A DNA stretch of 39,645 nucleotides, taken from contig SYJA01000021.1 of NCBI GenBank assembly GCA_005798555.1, positions 1-39,645 of the forward strand. Reading direction: 5' to 3'. The notes below the pieces were generated by a model that saw nothing but the letters and a program-made list of their open reading frames with translations, searched no databases and was not told where the DNA came from. Both the position numbers and the translations under genes were made by a program. The first letter of the stretch is position 1, and every line of letters begins with the position of its first letter. Source of the DNA: Actinomycetota bacterium (GTDB lineage Bacteria > Actinomycetota > Actinomycetes > S36-B12). This document shows positions 24,345 to 31,476 of the stretch, piece by piece.

Positions 24345-25030
24345 GCGTGCCGTACTACGTCTCACCAGAGCAGATCATCAAGGACAAGGCGGACTTCGCT
24401 CGTAAAGGCATTGCTCGGGGCCGCAGCGTGATCGTGCTCGAGTACGACGAGGGGATTTTATTCGTCGCCGAGAACCCATCGAAGGCGCTGCACAAGATAA
24501 GCGAGATTTACGACCGGATTGGGTTCGCGGCCGTTGGCAAGTACAACGAGTTTGAGAACCTTAGGGTCGCGGGGGTGCGGTTGGCGGATCTGCGCGGATA
24601 CGCATATGACCGAAATGACGTCACCGGTCGGAGCTTGGCGAATGCCTATGCGCAAACCCTGGGGACGATCTTCAGTGAGACACCCAAACCGTACGAGGTT
24701 GAAATAGTCGTTGCCGAGGTTGGCGCCACCGAAGACCTCGATCAGCTCTACCGATTGACATTTGATGGTTCGGTTGCCGATGAGCACGGCTATGTCGCCA
24801 TGGGCGGGTCAGCCGAGGCAATCAGTGCCGAACTTGCGAAGTCTTGGCGAAGTGGCCTCACCTTGGCAGAAGCATTGCGGCTGGCCGCCTATCTACTTGG
24901 CCAATTTGGCTCCGACGAGGTCAAGGACCTTTCGGCGGAACAACTTGAGGTTGCCGTACTGGATCGAAACCGGCCACGGCGTACCTTCCACCGCATCAGT
25001 GTCAGCACAATGAACGAGCTCCTGCGCTGA
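24341..25030 (+). CDS. prcA: Proteasome alpha subunit
   Basis: A 229-residue alpha subunit, forming the outer rings of the 20S core and the docking surface for ARC/Mpa. The N-terminal gate segment [20 protein letters not shown] and [25 protein letters not shown] are typical. [23 protein letters not shown] follows, as in M. tuberculosis PrcA. It has no processing site or nucleophile Thr, as expected. It is somewhat shorter at the C-terminus than some mycobacterial versions and lacks a long acidic tail. The ATG overlaps the prcB stop as ATGA. The next gene, pafA, begins 20 bp later with its own promoter. Confidence 0.96.
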   Translation: MSVPYYVSPEQIIKDKADFARKGIARGRSVIVLEYDEGILFVAENPSKALHKISEIYDRIGFAAVGKYNEFENLRVAGVRLADLRGYAYDRNDVTGRSLANAYAQTLGTIFSETPKPYEVEIVVAEVGATEDLDQLYRLTFDGSVADEHGYVAMGGSAEAISAELAKSWRSGLTLAEALRLAAYLLGQFGSDEVKDLSAEQLEVAVLDRNRPRRTFHRISVSTMNELLR

Positions 25031-25038
25031 CCTTGGCC

Positions 25039-25044
25039 TATGGT
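25039..25044 (+). promoter_or_regulatory. Putative leaderless -10 (TATGGT) of pafA
   Basis: TATGGT, 6 nt (GCTGTT), then the ATG at 25051. It lies in the 20-bp gap after prcA, so the ligase could be expressed separately from the proteasome core. Confidence 0.58.
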
Positions 25045-25050
25045 GCTGTT

Positions 25051-26415
25051 ATGGACCGCAGGATTTTTGGCCTTGAGACCGAGTACGGGGTCACATGCAC
25101 GTTCAAGGGCCAGCGCCGACTCAGTCCAGATGAGGTTTCCCGCTACCTATTCAGGCGCGTTGTTTCCTGGGGTCGCAGCAGTAATGTCTTCTTGCGTAAT
25201 GGCAGCCGTCTTTATCTAGATGTGGGCTCGCATCCGGAGTATGCCACGGCTGAATGCGATAGCATCGAACAGCTTGTGGTTCACGATCGTGCAGGGGAGC
25301 GAATCCTCGAAGGACTCGTGACCGATGCCCAACGGCGCCTCCACGATGAAGGTATCAGCGGCGACATCTACCTCTTTAAGAACAATACGGACTCGGCCGG
25401 TAACTCCTACGGCTGCCATGAGAACTACTTGATCGAGCGTCATGGTGAGTTTGCGAAGCTGGCGGATCAGCTGATTCCGTTCCTGGTGTCGCGTCAGATA
25501 ATCACGGGTGCTGGCAAGGTACTGCAAACACCCCGCGGCGCCCAATATTGCTTGAGCCAGCGTGCCGACCACATCTGGGAAGGGGTCTCCAGCGCCACCA
25601 CGCGCTCGCGGCCAATCATCAACACCCGTGACGAGCCGCACGCGGATGCCGAGCTTTACCGACGACTCCACGTAATCGTTGGTGATTCCAATATGAGCGA
25701 GGTGACGACCTTGCTGAAGGTTGGCACCGCTGACCTCGTCCTGCGAATGATCGAGGGCGGGGTCGTCATGCGCGATATGTCCTTGGAGAATCCAATCCGA
25801 GCCATCCGCGAGATGAGCCACGACTTGACAGGTCGAAGGAAAGTAAAGCTCAGTACCGGACGCGAGTTGTCAGCACTCCAGATGCAGTGGGAATACTTCG
25901 AGAAGGCTGCCGACTTTGCAGATCGTCGAGGCCTGACCGCAGATGCCACCACCGCGCGTGTCCTTGAGCTGTGGGGTCGTGCCTTGAAGGCAATTGAAGC
26001 CGAAGACCTTTCACTTATTGATCGAGAGATCGACTGGGCGATCAAGCTGCGATTGCTCGAGCGCTATATGGCCAAGCACGACCTCACCTTGGCGGCCCCG
26101 CGCATTGCCCAGTTGGATCTGGCCTATCACGACATCGCTCGGGGCCGCGGCCTGTTCTCGATCATGGAGCGCCAGGGCCTGGTTGATCGCCTCTCACGGG
26201 ACATTGACGTTTTCGCGGCCAAGTCAACCCCGCCTCAGACCACCCGGGCCAAATTGCGCGGCGATTTCGTGCGCCGGGCTCAAGAAAAGCATCGGGATTT
26301 CACCGTGGATTGGGTACACCTGAAATTGAATGACCAAGCCCAGCGGACCGTGCTTTGTAAGGACCCATTCTTGGCTGTTGATGAGCGAGTCGAGCGCCTG
26401 ATTGCCAGTATGTGA
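25051..26415 (+). CDS. pafA: Pup-protein ligase
   Basis: A 454-residue enzyme that phosphorylates the C-terminal Glu of deamidated Pup with ATP and joins it to lysine side chains. The N-terminus [14 protein letters not shown] holds the conserved Glu9, and [21 protein letters not shown] holds Asp57, the likely general base. [17 protein letters not shown] and [23 protein letters not shown] are shared with Dop, but the Dop loop is missing. The small C-terminal domain with [19 protein letters not shown] helps recruit Pup. The frame can extend to a TTG at 25033, but ATG 25051 is conserved and follows TATGGT by 6 nt. Confidence 0.97.
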   Translation: MDRRIFGLETEYGVTCTFKGQRRLSPDEVSRYLFRRVVSWGRSSNVFLRNGSRLYLDVGSHPEYATAECDSIEQLVVHDRAGERILEGLVTDAQRRLHDEGISGDIYLFKNNTDSAGNSYGCHENYLIERHGEFAKLADQLIPFLVSRQIITGAGKVLQTPRGAQYCLSQRADHIWEGVSSATTRSRPIINTRDEPHADAELYRRLHVIVGDSNMSEVTTLLKVGTADLVLRMIEGGVVMRDMSLENPIRAIREMSHDLTGRRKVKLSTGRELSALQMQWEYFEKAADFADRRGLTADATTARVLELWGRALKAIEAEDLSLIDREIDWAIKLRLLERYMAKHDLTLAAPRIAQLDLAYHDIARGRGLFSIMERQGLVDRLSRDIDVFAAKSTPPQTTRAKLRGDFVRRAQEKHRDFTVDWVHLKLNDQAQRTVLCKDPFLAVDERVERLIASM

Positions 26416-26423
26416 GGGCAGGT

Positions 26424-26429
26424 TAAGGT
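26424..26429 (+). promoter_or_regulatory. Putative leaderless -10 (TAAGGT) of the FKBP lipoprotein gene
   Basis: TAAGGT, 6 nt (TATGCA), then the ATG at 26436. Same hexamer as at mshC. Confidence 0.6.
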
Positions 26430-26435
26430 TATGCA

Positions 26436-27050
26436 ATGCGCCGCACCCTTAGATCAAGTGTCCTCGTCACGTCCATCGCACTCGCAGTGGCTTTGCTATC
26501 TGGTTGCTCCGGCGGGTCGGCCAGCGACCCGACCCCGAGCCCGGCGACGGTAACTGACGCGGCTCTGGCCCCGTTCGCGACCTCAAATTGCGCATTGGCC
26601 CAACCCCCGGTACCGGCGCAGTCAGCGCCGATGGCAGGCCAGGAGGTTGACGGTGTCGTTGTGCAACTGGACCCGGCTGGCGTACCCACCGTCACGGTGG
26701 CAGCGGGGGCCAGCCCGGCCAGCGAATTGGTCTCCGTTGACCTAGTAACCGGCTCCGGAGCACCGGTGGCCATCGGGGCAACCGTCGAGGTCAACTACTG
26801 CGGGATCGGCCTCAGCAGCCGAACCATGTTTGATTCCTCCTGGGCCCGGGGCGCCCCGGCGGCTTTTCCACTTGACCCCGGTGGCTTGATCCAGGGCTGG
26901 ATCGATGGGCTACCCGGCATGAAAGTCGGTGGCGAGCGCCTATTGCTGATCCCCGGTGCCTTGGCCTACGGGCCCAACCCACCCTCAGGCACTGGCATTG
27001 AGCCCGATGAAACACTGATCTTCATTGTGCAGATAACCGCAGTTTCCTAG
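26436..27050 (+). CDS. FKBP-type peptidyl-prolyl isomerase, lipoprotein
   Basis: A 204-residue exported isomerase. It begins with a basic n-region (MRRTLRSS), a hydrophobic core and the lipobox LLSGC, with Cys24 as the lipidated residue. A low-complexity Ser/Pro/Ala linker and a variable region of about 75 residues follow. The C-terminal FKBP domain (about 110-204) keeps the pocket residues: Tyr in VNYCG, Phe-Asp in MFDSS, Leu-Ile/Trp in GGLIQGW, and Tyr in ALAYG. The loop after ALAYG differs from FKBP12 and has no His at the usual place. It probably folds secreted or membrane proteins. A paralogue without a signal peptide follows immediately. Confidence 0.92.
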   Translation: MRRTLRSSVLVTSIALAVALLSGCSGGSASDPTPSPATVTDAALAPFATSNCALAQPPVPAQSAPMAGQEVDGVVVQLDPAGVPTVTVAAGASPASELVSVDLVTGSGAPVAIGATVEVNYCGIGLSSRTMFDSSWARGAPAAFPLDPGGLIQGWIDGLPGMKVGGERLLLIPGALAYGPNPPSGTGIEPDETLIFIVQITAVS

Positions 27051-27073
27051 CCGACTTGTCATTGGGGCAGCAG

Positions 27074-27436
27074 ATGAGCACTAAGCCAGAGGTTGAATTC
27101 ATCGAAGGTCCGGCGCCCACCAAATTGGTCAGCACCGACCTAGTAGTCGGCGAAGGCGCAGAAGCGGTGGCCGGTGGTCAGGTCGAAGTGCATTACGTAG
27201 GCGTAGATTTTGACTCCGGTGAGCAATTTGACGCTTCCTGGGATCGCGGCGCATCCATCACCTTCCCGTTGAACGGGTTGATCGCCGGGTGGCAGGAGGG
27301 GATCCCCGGCATGAAGGTCGGCGGTCGCCGGCAGTTGGTTATTCCACCAGACCTTGCCTACGGTGCGGCCGGGTCCGGGCATCGGCTGGCGGGAAGGACC
27401 TTGGTTTTCATCATCGATCTGTTGAGCGTCGGCTAG
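27074..27436 (+). CDS. FKBP-type peptidyl-prolyl isomerase, cytosolic
   Basis: A 120-residue single-domain FKBP without signal peptide. The pocket is intact: VHYVG, QFDAS, ITFPL, GLIAGWQEG, IPPDLAYG, and the GSGH...TLVFIIDL end. A short N-terminal piece (STKPEVEFIEGPAP) precedes it. An in-frame TTG at 27056 would add six residues, but ATG 27074 gives the usual family N-terminus. No convincing -10 or strong Shine-Dalgarno lies just upstream, so it is probably read from the promoter of the lipoprotein gene 23 bp before. pafB follows after 6 bp. Tandem FKBP genes between pafA and pafB also occur in Streptomyces. Confidence 0.93.
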   Translation: MSTKPEVEFIEGPAPTKLVSTDLVVGEGAEAVAGGQVEVHYVGVDFDSGEQFDASWDRGASITFPLNGLIAGWQEGIPGMKVGGRRQLVIPPDLAYGAAGSGHRLAGRTLVFIIDLLSVG

Positions 27437-27442
27437 TCCGCA

Positions 27443-28429
27443 ATGGCGTCAACGCGAATTGACCGCACTGAACGCCTTCTGAATCTTGTCTTCTGCCTGA
27501 TGGCCAGTCGGCACGCGGTCAAACGTGCCGACATTCAAGGTATTGTCCCCGGATACCTTGACGCACCCAGTGCCGCTGCCTTCGAGCGCATGTTCGAACG
27601 CGACAAGGATGAACTGCGGGGGATGGGCATCCCGATCGACACCGTGACCGATGTCAATGGCGAAGTCGAGGGCTACCGAATCTTGCTTACGGATTACGAA
27701 TTGGCGGGCTTGTCATTTACCGCTGAGGAACTCGCGGTCCTGACGTTGGCCGCCAGCGTCTGGGACGAAGCAATATTGGGTCCCGCCGCAACCACGGCAC
27801 TTCGAAAGCTCGAAGCCGCGCAGGAGTCAGAGGTCACCGCCTCGGGTTTTTCACCCGGGGTCAATGTGCGTTGGTCCGAGACCGATGCCGCAATTCTCCC
27901 GCTGTTTACTGCGGTACGCGAAAAACGAGTGGTGGCATTTGACTACCGGTCGGGTAATGCCCAAAAAGCCATGAAACGCAAGGTTGACCCTTGGGCCGTC
28001 GTGGCCAGCGATGGACACTGGTACCTCGTTGGCCATGATCACGATCGTGCGGCAACTCGAGTATTTCGGCTGTCAAGAATTGCTGGCACCGTGCAGGTCT
28101 TCGCTGACCTGCAGCAGCACCCGATGCCGCCGGATTGCAACGCGAGGGCATTAGTCGGAGCCCACGAGCCCGACAGCCCGTTGGCCGCCAAGGTTTACGT
28201 GCGGGCTGGACAAGGTGCCGAACTGCGGCGCTTGAGCCAGTCCCAAACAAGGCTGGACCCATTTACCGCGGGCGCCGTTGTTGTCGGCGCCCGCACTAGC
28301 GAGCAATTGCAGGCACTGGCTTGTGCGGCTGGCACCGGTGCCTTGGTCCTCAGACCAGAAGGCTTGCGCCAGGAAGTTCGCGAGTCACTAGAACGCATCG
28401 AGCAGGTGCATCGTGGTGATCGTGAATGA
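27443..28429 (+). CDS. pafB: WYL-domain transcriptional regulator PafB
   Basis: A 328-residue regulator with an N-terminal winged helix-turn-helix (about 5-75, starting RIDRTERLLNLVFCLMASRHAVKRADI), a middle helical part and a WYL domain (about 150-240) with the motif sequence WYLVGHDHDRAATRVFRLSRI. A C-terminal WCX-type extension follows. In mycobacteria PafB and PafC act as a heterodimer that activates many DNA-repair genes independently of LexA, with the WYL domain thought to sense single-stranded DNA. That role is inferred here from homology and position. It starts 6 bp after the FKBP gene and overlaps pafC as ATGA. Confidence 0.94.
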   Translation: MASTRIDRTERLLNLVFCLMASRHAVKRADIQGIVPGYLDAPSAAAFERMFERDKDELRGMGIPIDTVTDVNGEVEGYRILLTDYELAGLSFTAEELAVLTLAASVWDEAILGPAATTALRKLEAAQESEVTASGFSPGVNVRWSETDAAILPLFTAVREKRVVAFDYRSGNAQKAMKRKVDPWAVVASDGHWYLVGHDHDRAATRVFRLSRIAGTVQVFADLQQHPMPPDCNARALVGAHEPDSPLAAKVYVRAGQGAELRRLSQSQTRLDPFTAGAVVVGARTSEQLQALACAAGTGALVLRPEGLRQEVRESLERIEQVHRGDRE

Positions 28430-29400
28430 AGTCAGATAGCAGCTCAATCGCCCGGCTTTCGCGCCTGCTTGCCCTAGTGCCGTGGCTGGCGGTAAATGAT
28501 GGGGTAACGGTCAGTACGGCGGCTGCATTCTTTGATGTCTCGCCTGCTCAACTTGAGAGGGACCTTTGGCTCCTAATCGTTTGCGGGTTACCAGGCCATG
28601 GCCCGGACCAATTAGTCGATATTGATTTCTGGGATGACGGGCGGATCCATGTAATTGATCCGCAGACCCTGCGCAAGCCACTTCGGGTCGCACCGGCCGA
28701 GGCCATGTCTTTGCTGGTCGCACTGCGATTGCTAGCGCAGGTTCCCGGCTCCCATGATCGAGCCGCACTCGTTTCGGCAACCAGCAGGCTGCAACATGCG
28801 GTGGGTGATGTAGATGCGTCGGTGCTACTCAGTGACGTCGAGGTAGATGAGATTCTGTCAAATGTGACCCTAGCGATTCAGCAAAAGCGATTGCTCCGCT
28901 TGCGCTACGGCGGGGTAGCCGGCGACACCGTCACCGAGCGCGATGTCGAACCTTTCCAACTGCAGGCCACCGATGGGCGCACCTACTTGGAGGGATTTTG
29001 TCGAACTGCCGGCGCGGTTCGCACCTTTCGGGTTGATCGCATCGTGGCTGCCCAGGTTGGTGCGGTAATAGAGGCCACCGAGGCGCAAACTCGGCTTCCT
29101 GCGGCCTCCACCATGGCCATCAAGGCCATTATCAGGCTCCGGCCCGAGGTCCGGTGGGCCTTGGATGTGCACCCAATGCGGGTCGTCGAGGAGTACCCGG
29201 ACGGTAGCGTCACCGCCAGTATCGAAGCCCATGACCGGACCTGGCTGGTACGACTGGTGATGTCACTGCGGGGCTATGCCGAACTGGTAGAGCCGGCAGA
29301 TTTGCGAAATGTTATTGTTAGGCAGGCCGCTGCCGCCCTTGCGGCCTATGATGAGCCAATACCGGCCAGTTTCCTAATCGGCCAAGACACGGAGGTATAG
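28426..29400 (+). CDS. pafC: WYL-domain transcriptional regulator PafC
   Basis: A 324-residue partner of PafB with the same architecture: an N-terminal helix-turn-helix (about 8-70, with VSTAAAFFDVSPAQLERDL as the recognition region), a WYL domain around 140-205 with the variant TYLEGFCRTAGAVRTFRVDRI, and a C-terminal extension. The WYL tripeptide reads TYL here, while PafB keeps WYL. Overlap of four bases (ATGA) with pafB supports one-to-one expression. Its last codons contain the Shine-Dalgarno of tatA, so the regulator and the Tat gene are translationally adjacent. Confidence 0.93.
   Translation: MKSDSSSIARLSRLLALVPWLAVNDGVTVSTAAAFFDVSPAQLERDLWLLIVCGLPGHGPDQLVDIDFWDDGRIHVIDPQTLRKPLRVAPAEAMSLLVALRLLAQVPGSHDRAALVSATSRLQHAVGDVDASVLLSDVEVDEILSNVTLAIQQKRLLRLRYGGVAGDTVTERDVEPFQLQATDGRTYLEGFCRTAGAVRTFRVDRIVAAQVGAVIEATEAQTRLPAASTMAIKAIIRLRPEVRWALDVHPMRVVEEYPDGSVTASIEAHDRTWLVRLVMSLRGYAELVEPADLRNVIVRQAAAALAAYDEPIPASFLIGQDTEV
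29391..29395 (+). promoter_or_regulatory. Shine-Dalgarno (GGAGG) of tatA
   Basis: GGAGG lies 7 nt before the ATG at 29403, inside the end of pafC. Confidence 0.65.
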
Positions 29401-29402
29401 GA

Positions 29403-29645
29403 ATGCCAAATCTTGGTGGTGCTGAGTGGTTGATCCTCATCGCGATTATCGCGCTCCTGTTCGGCGCAAAGCGGCTGCCAGATGCCGCGAGGGGCTTGGG
29501 CCGATCAATGCGCATCTTCAAAGCCGAGACCAAGGGCCTGGTAGGCGGCGACGAGCCACACGTCATTACTTCCGCGCCAGCCCCGGCCGAGCCGGTAACT
29601 GAGCCGGCCCCGGTCGTGGAATCCAAGGGAACTTCCGAGAGCTAG
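29403..29645 (+). CDS. tatA: Sec-independent translocase subunit TatA
   Basis: An 80-residue protein of the twin-arginine translocation system, which moves folded proteins across the membrane. One N-terminal membrane helix (EWLILIAIIALLFGAKRLP) with the conserved Phe-Gly hinge precedes the amphipathic helix (DAARGLGRSMRIFKAETKG). A flexible acidic and Pro-rich tail follows. The pattern is TatA rather than TatB. No tatB is seen in the window. The tatA-tatC pair following pafBC is a standard actinobacterial order. Confidence 0.95.
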   Translation: MPNLGGAEWLILIAIIALLFGAKRLPDAARGLGRSMRIFKAETKGLVGGDEPHVITSAPAPAEPVTEPAPVVESKGTSES

Positions 29646-29675
29646 TTTCCAACGCAGTTAGCAGGCACCCTTTCG

Positions 29676-30557
29676 ATGGCCGAAGTCCAGCAGGTGAAGT
29701 CGGCGGGAGCGATGCCGCTTACGGACCACCTGCGTGAGTTACGCTCGCGGTTACTAAAGGCCGGCATTGCAATTGCCCTCGGAATGGTTGTTGGCTGGAT
29801 CTACTATCCGCAGTTGTTTGGCTGGCTCAGCGCCCCATTTGAAACGGTAGTCGAGCAGGCGCGGGCCAATGGCCAGACCGTTATCTTGGCGCTAACCGGA
29901 GTTGCAGATCCATTCGTCCTCCAAATTCAGGTCGCGGCCGTTGCCGGGATCATTCTCAGCGCACCGATTTGGCTCTACCAGCTATGGCGTTTCGTGACTC
30001 CCGGCCTGCGACGAAACGAGAAGTTCTGGGCCTTGGGGTTTGTCGCTGCTGCGACCCCGCTCTTCGCCGGCGGGGTGATGCTGGCCTACACCGTCCTGCC
30101 GTATGGCATGCAAATTCTTTTTGGGTTCACGCCCGCGGGCGTGGAGAATATCGTCTCGGTTGATCGCTACCTTTCATTCTTTATCCGGACAATCCTGGTA
30201 TTCGGCGTCGGCTTCCTGGCACCGCTGATGATTGTGCTGCTGAACTTCGCCGGGGTATTATCGGGTGCCCGTTTGGTCTCATGGTGGCGATGGATCATCT
30301 TTATCGTCTTCATCTTTGCTGCGGTGGCAACTCCTACGGGGGATCCGATCAATCTTTTGTTGCTGGCCGGCCCGATTTTGCTACTGGTTATCGTCTCGAT
30401 CCTGATTAGCCTTGGTAACGACCGCCGGCGCGCGCGACGCCGACCAAAGGACGAGGATTTCAGCACCCTTGATGATGATGAGGCCTCTACCATTCCAGGG
30501 CTTCGCGACCTTGAACCGATTGAACCGGATCCGCCGATTGACGAACCGAAGCCCTGA
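29676..30557 (+). CDS. tatC: Sec-independent translocase subunit TatC
   Basis: A 293-residue polytopic membrane protein that recognises twin-arginine signal peptides. The N-terminus MPLTDHLRELRSRLLKAGIA is the signature cytoplasmic segment with the conserved Glu used in signal binding. Six hydrophobic segments follow, with the periplasmic FEYT-like stretches replaced by the actinobacterial variant FGFTPAGVENIVSVDRYLSF. The Pro-rich SAPIWLYQLWRFVTPGLRRNEK segment is also typical. After the last helix comes a basic stretch (DRRRARRRPKDE), then an acidic tail. Its stop overlaps the next start by one base (TGATG), so the lipid kinase gene is in the same operon. Confidence 0.96.
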   Translation: MAEVQQVKSAGAMPLTDHLRELRSRLLKAGIAIALGMVVGWIYYPQLFGWLSAPFETVVEQARANGQTVILALTGVADPFVLQIQVAAVAGIILSAPIWLYQLWRFVTPGLRRNEKFWALGFVAAATPLFAGGVMLAYTVLPYGMQILFGFTPAGVENIVSVDRYLSFFIRTILVFGVGFLAPLMIVLLNFAGVLSGARLVSWWRWIIFIVFIFAAVATPTGDPINLLLLAGPILLLVIVSILISLGNDRRRARRRPKDEDFSTLDDDEASTIPGLRDLEPIEPDPPIDEPKP

Positions 30558-31450
30558 TGCTGCGCGCCAGTTTGATTGTCAATGCCCATGCTGGCAAAGG
30601 TAATGGGCTGCGGGCGGCGGGTATTGCCGCCCAAGTAATGGGCGCGGCCGGGATCGAGACCACGATCTGCGTTCCAGCCACCCGGGAGGGTGCGGCCCGC
30701 GCCAGCCAAGACGCGGTGACCCGTGGGGTAGAAATTGTCGTAGCCTGCGGCGGAGATGGCACTATTCATACGGTTTTGCCGGCCCTCGCGCAGTCGAAAA
30801 CCCTATTCGGCGTCATCCCGACCGGTACCGGTGACGACAATGCCCGCACCCTAGGGCTGCCCCTGGGCGACCCCGCTGCCGCGGGCCGGGTCATCACCGA
30901 CCAGCTGGGCACCCCAAAAACCATCGACCTGGCCCGAGTGACCATGCCCGGGGGCGAGCAGCATTGGTACCTAGGTGTCATGTCAACCGGCTTCGACTCT
31001 TCGGTGAATGAGCGGGCCAATAACCTGCGTTGGCCCCGGGGGGCGGCCCGATATTTGCTCGGAATTTTGGGGGAGCTGCGCACCTTCTCGGCGCTGCCCT
31101 ATGTCGTAACCGTTGACGGCAGCACCTATGCCGATACCGCGATGCTGGTCAGCGTTGGTAATGGGATCAGTTACGGCGGTGGCATGCGGGTCTGCCCTGA
31201 TGCGGTCATTGACGACGGTGAACTAGATATCACCTGGCTCCACGAGGTTTCGAAGGCGGTATTTTTACGGGTTTTCCCATCCGTGTACAAGGGCACCCAT
31301 GTCGCTAACCCCGCGGTGCAAATGTTTCGGGGCCGGTCGGTCACCGTGGCCGCAGCGGGTCAGGTTGCCTACGCCGACGGCGAACGACTTGGTCCGCTAC
31401 CAGTGCAGGTGCAGGTTGCATCTGGCGCCCTGCGAGTCCTCGCGCCCTAA
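30557..31450 (+). CDS. Diacylglycerol kinase-family lipid kinase
   Basis: A 297-residue member of the DAGK catalytic (YegS/DagK/LCB5) family, which phosphorylates diacylglycerol, sphingoid or related lipids with ATP. The nucleotide motif ACGGDGTIHTVLPAL has GGDGT at 65-69. VIPTGTGDDNARTLGLPL is the second conserved block, with GDDN replacing the more common GNDFAR. The C-terminal beta sandwich has NGISYGGGMRVCPDAVIDDGELDI. No membrane helices, as expected for a peripheral protein. The exact lipid is uncertain. It overlaps tatC by one base and is followed by helY after 26 bp. Confidence 0.92.
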   Translation: MLRASLIVNAHAGKGNGLRAAGIAAQVMGAAGIETTICVPATREGAARASQDAVTRGVEIVVACGGDGTIHTVLPALAQSKTLFGVIPTGTGDDNARTLGLPLGDPAAAGRVITDQLGTPKTIDLARVTMPGGEQHWYLGVMSTGFDSSVNERANNLRWPRGAARYLLGILGELRTFSALPYVVTVDGSTYADTAMLVSVGNGISYGGGMRVCPDAVIDDGELDITWLHEVSKAVFLRVFPSVYKGTHVANPAVQMFRGRSVTVAAAGQVAYADGERLGPLPVQVQVASGALRVLAP

Positions 31451-31464
31451 TTGGCTTACCTGCG

Positions 31465-31470
31465 TAGCCT
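31465..31470 (+). promoter_or_regulatory. Putative leaderless -10 (TAGCCT) of helY
   Basis: TAGCCT, 6 nt (TAGGCC), then the ATG at 31477. Same hexamer as before pup. Confidence 0.6.
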
Positions 31471-31476
31471 TAGGCC

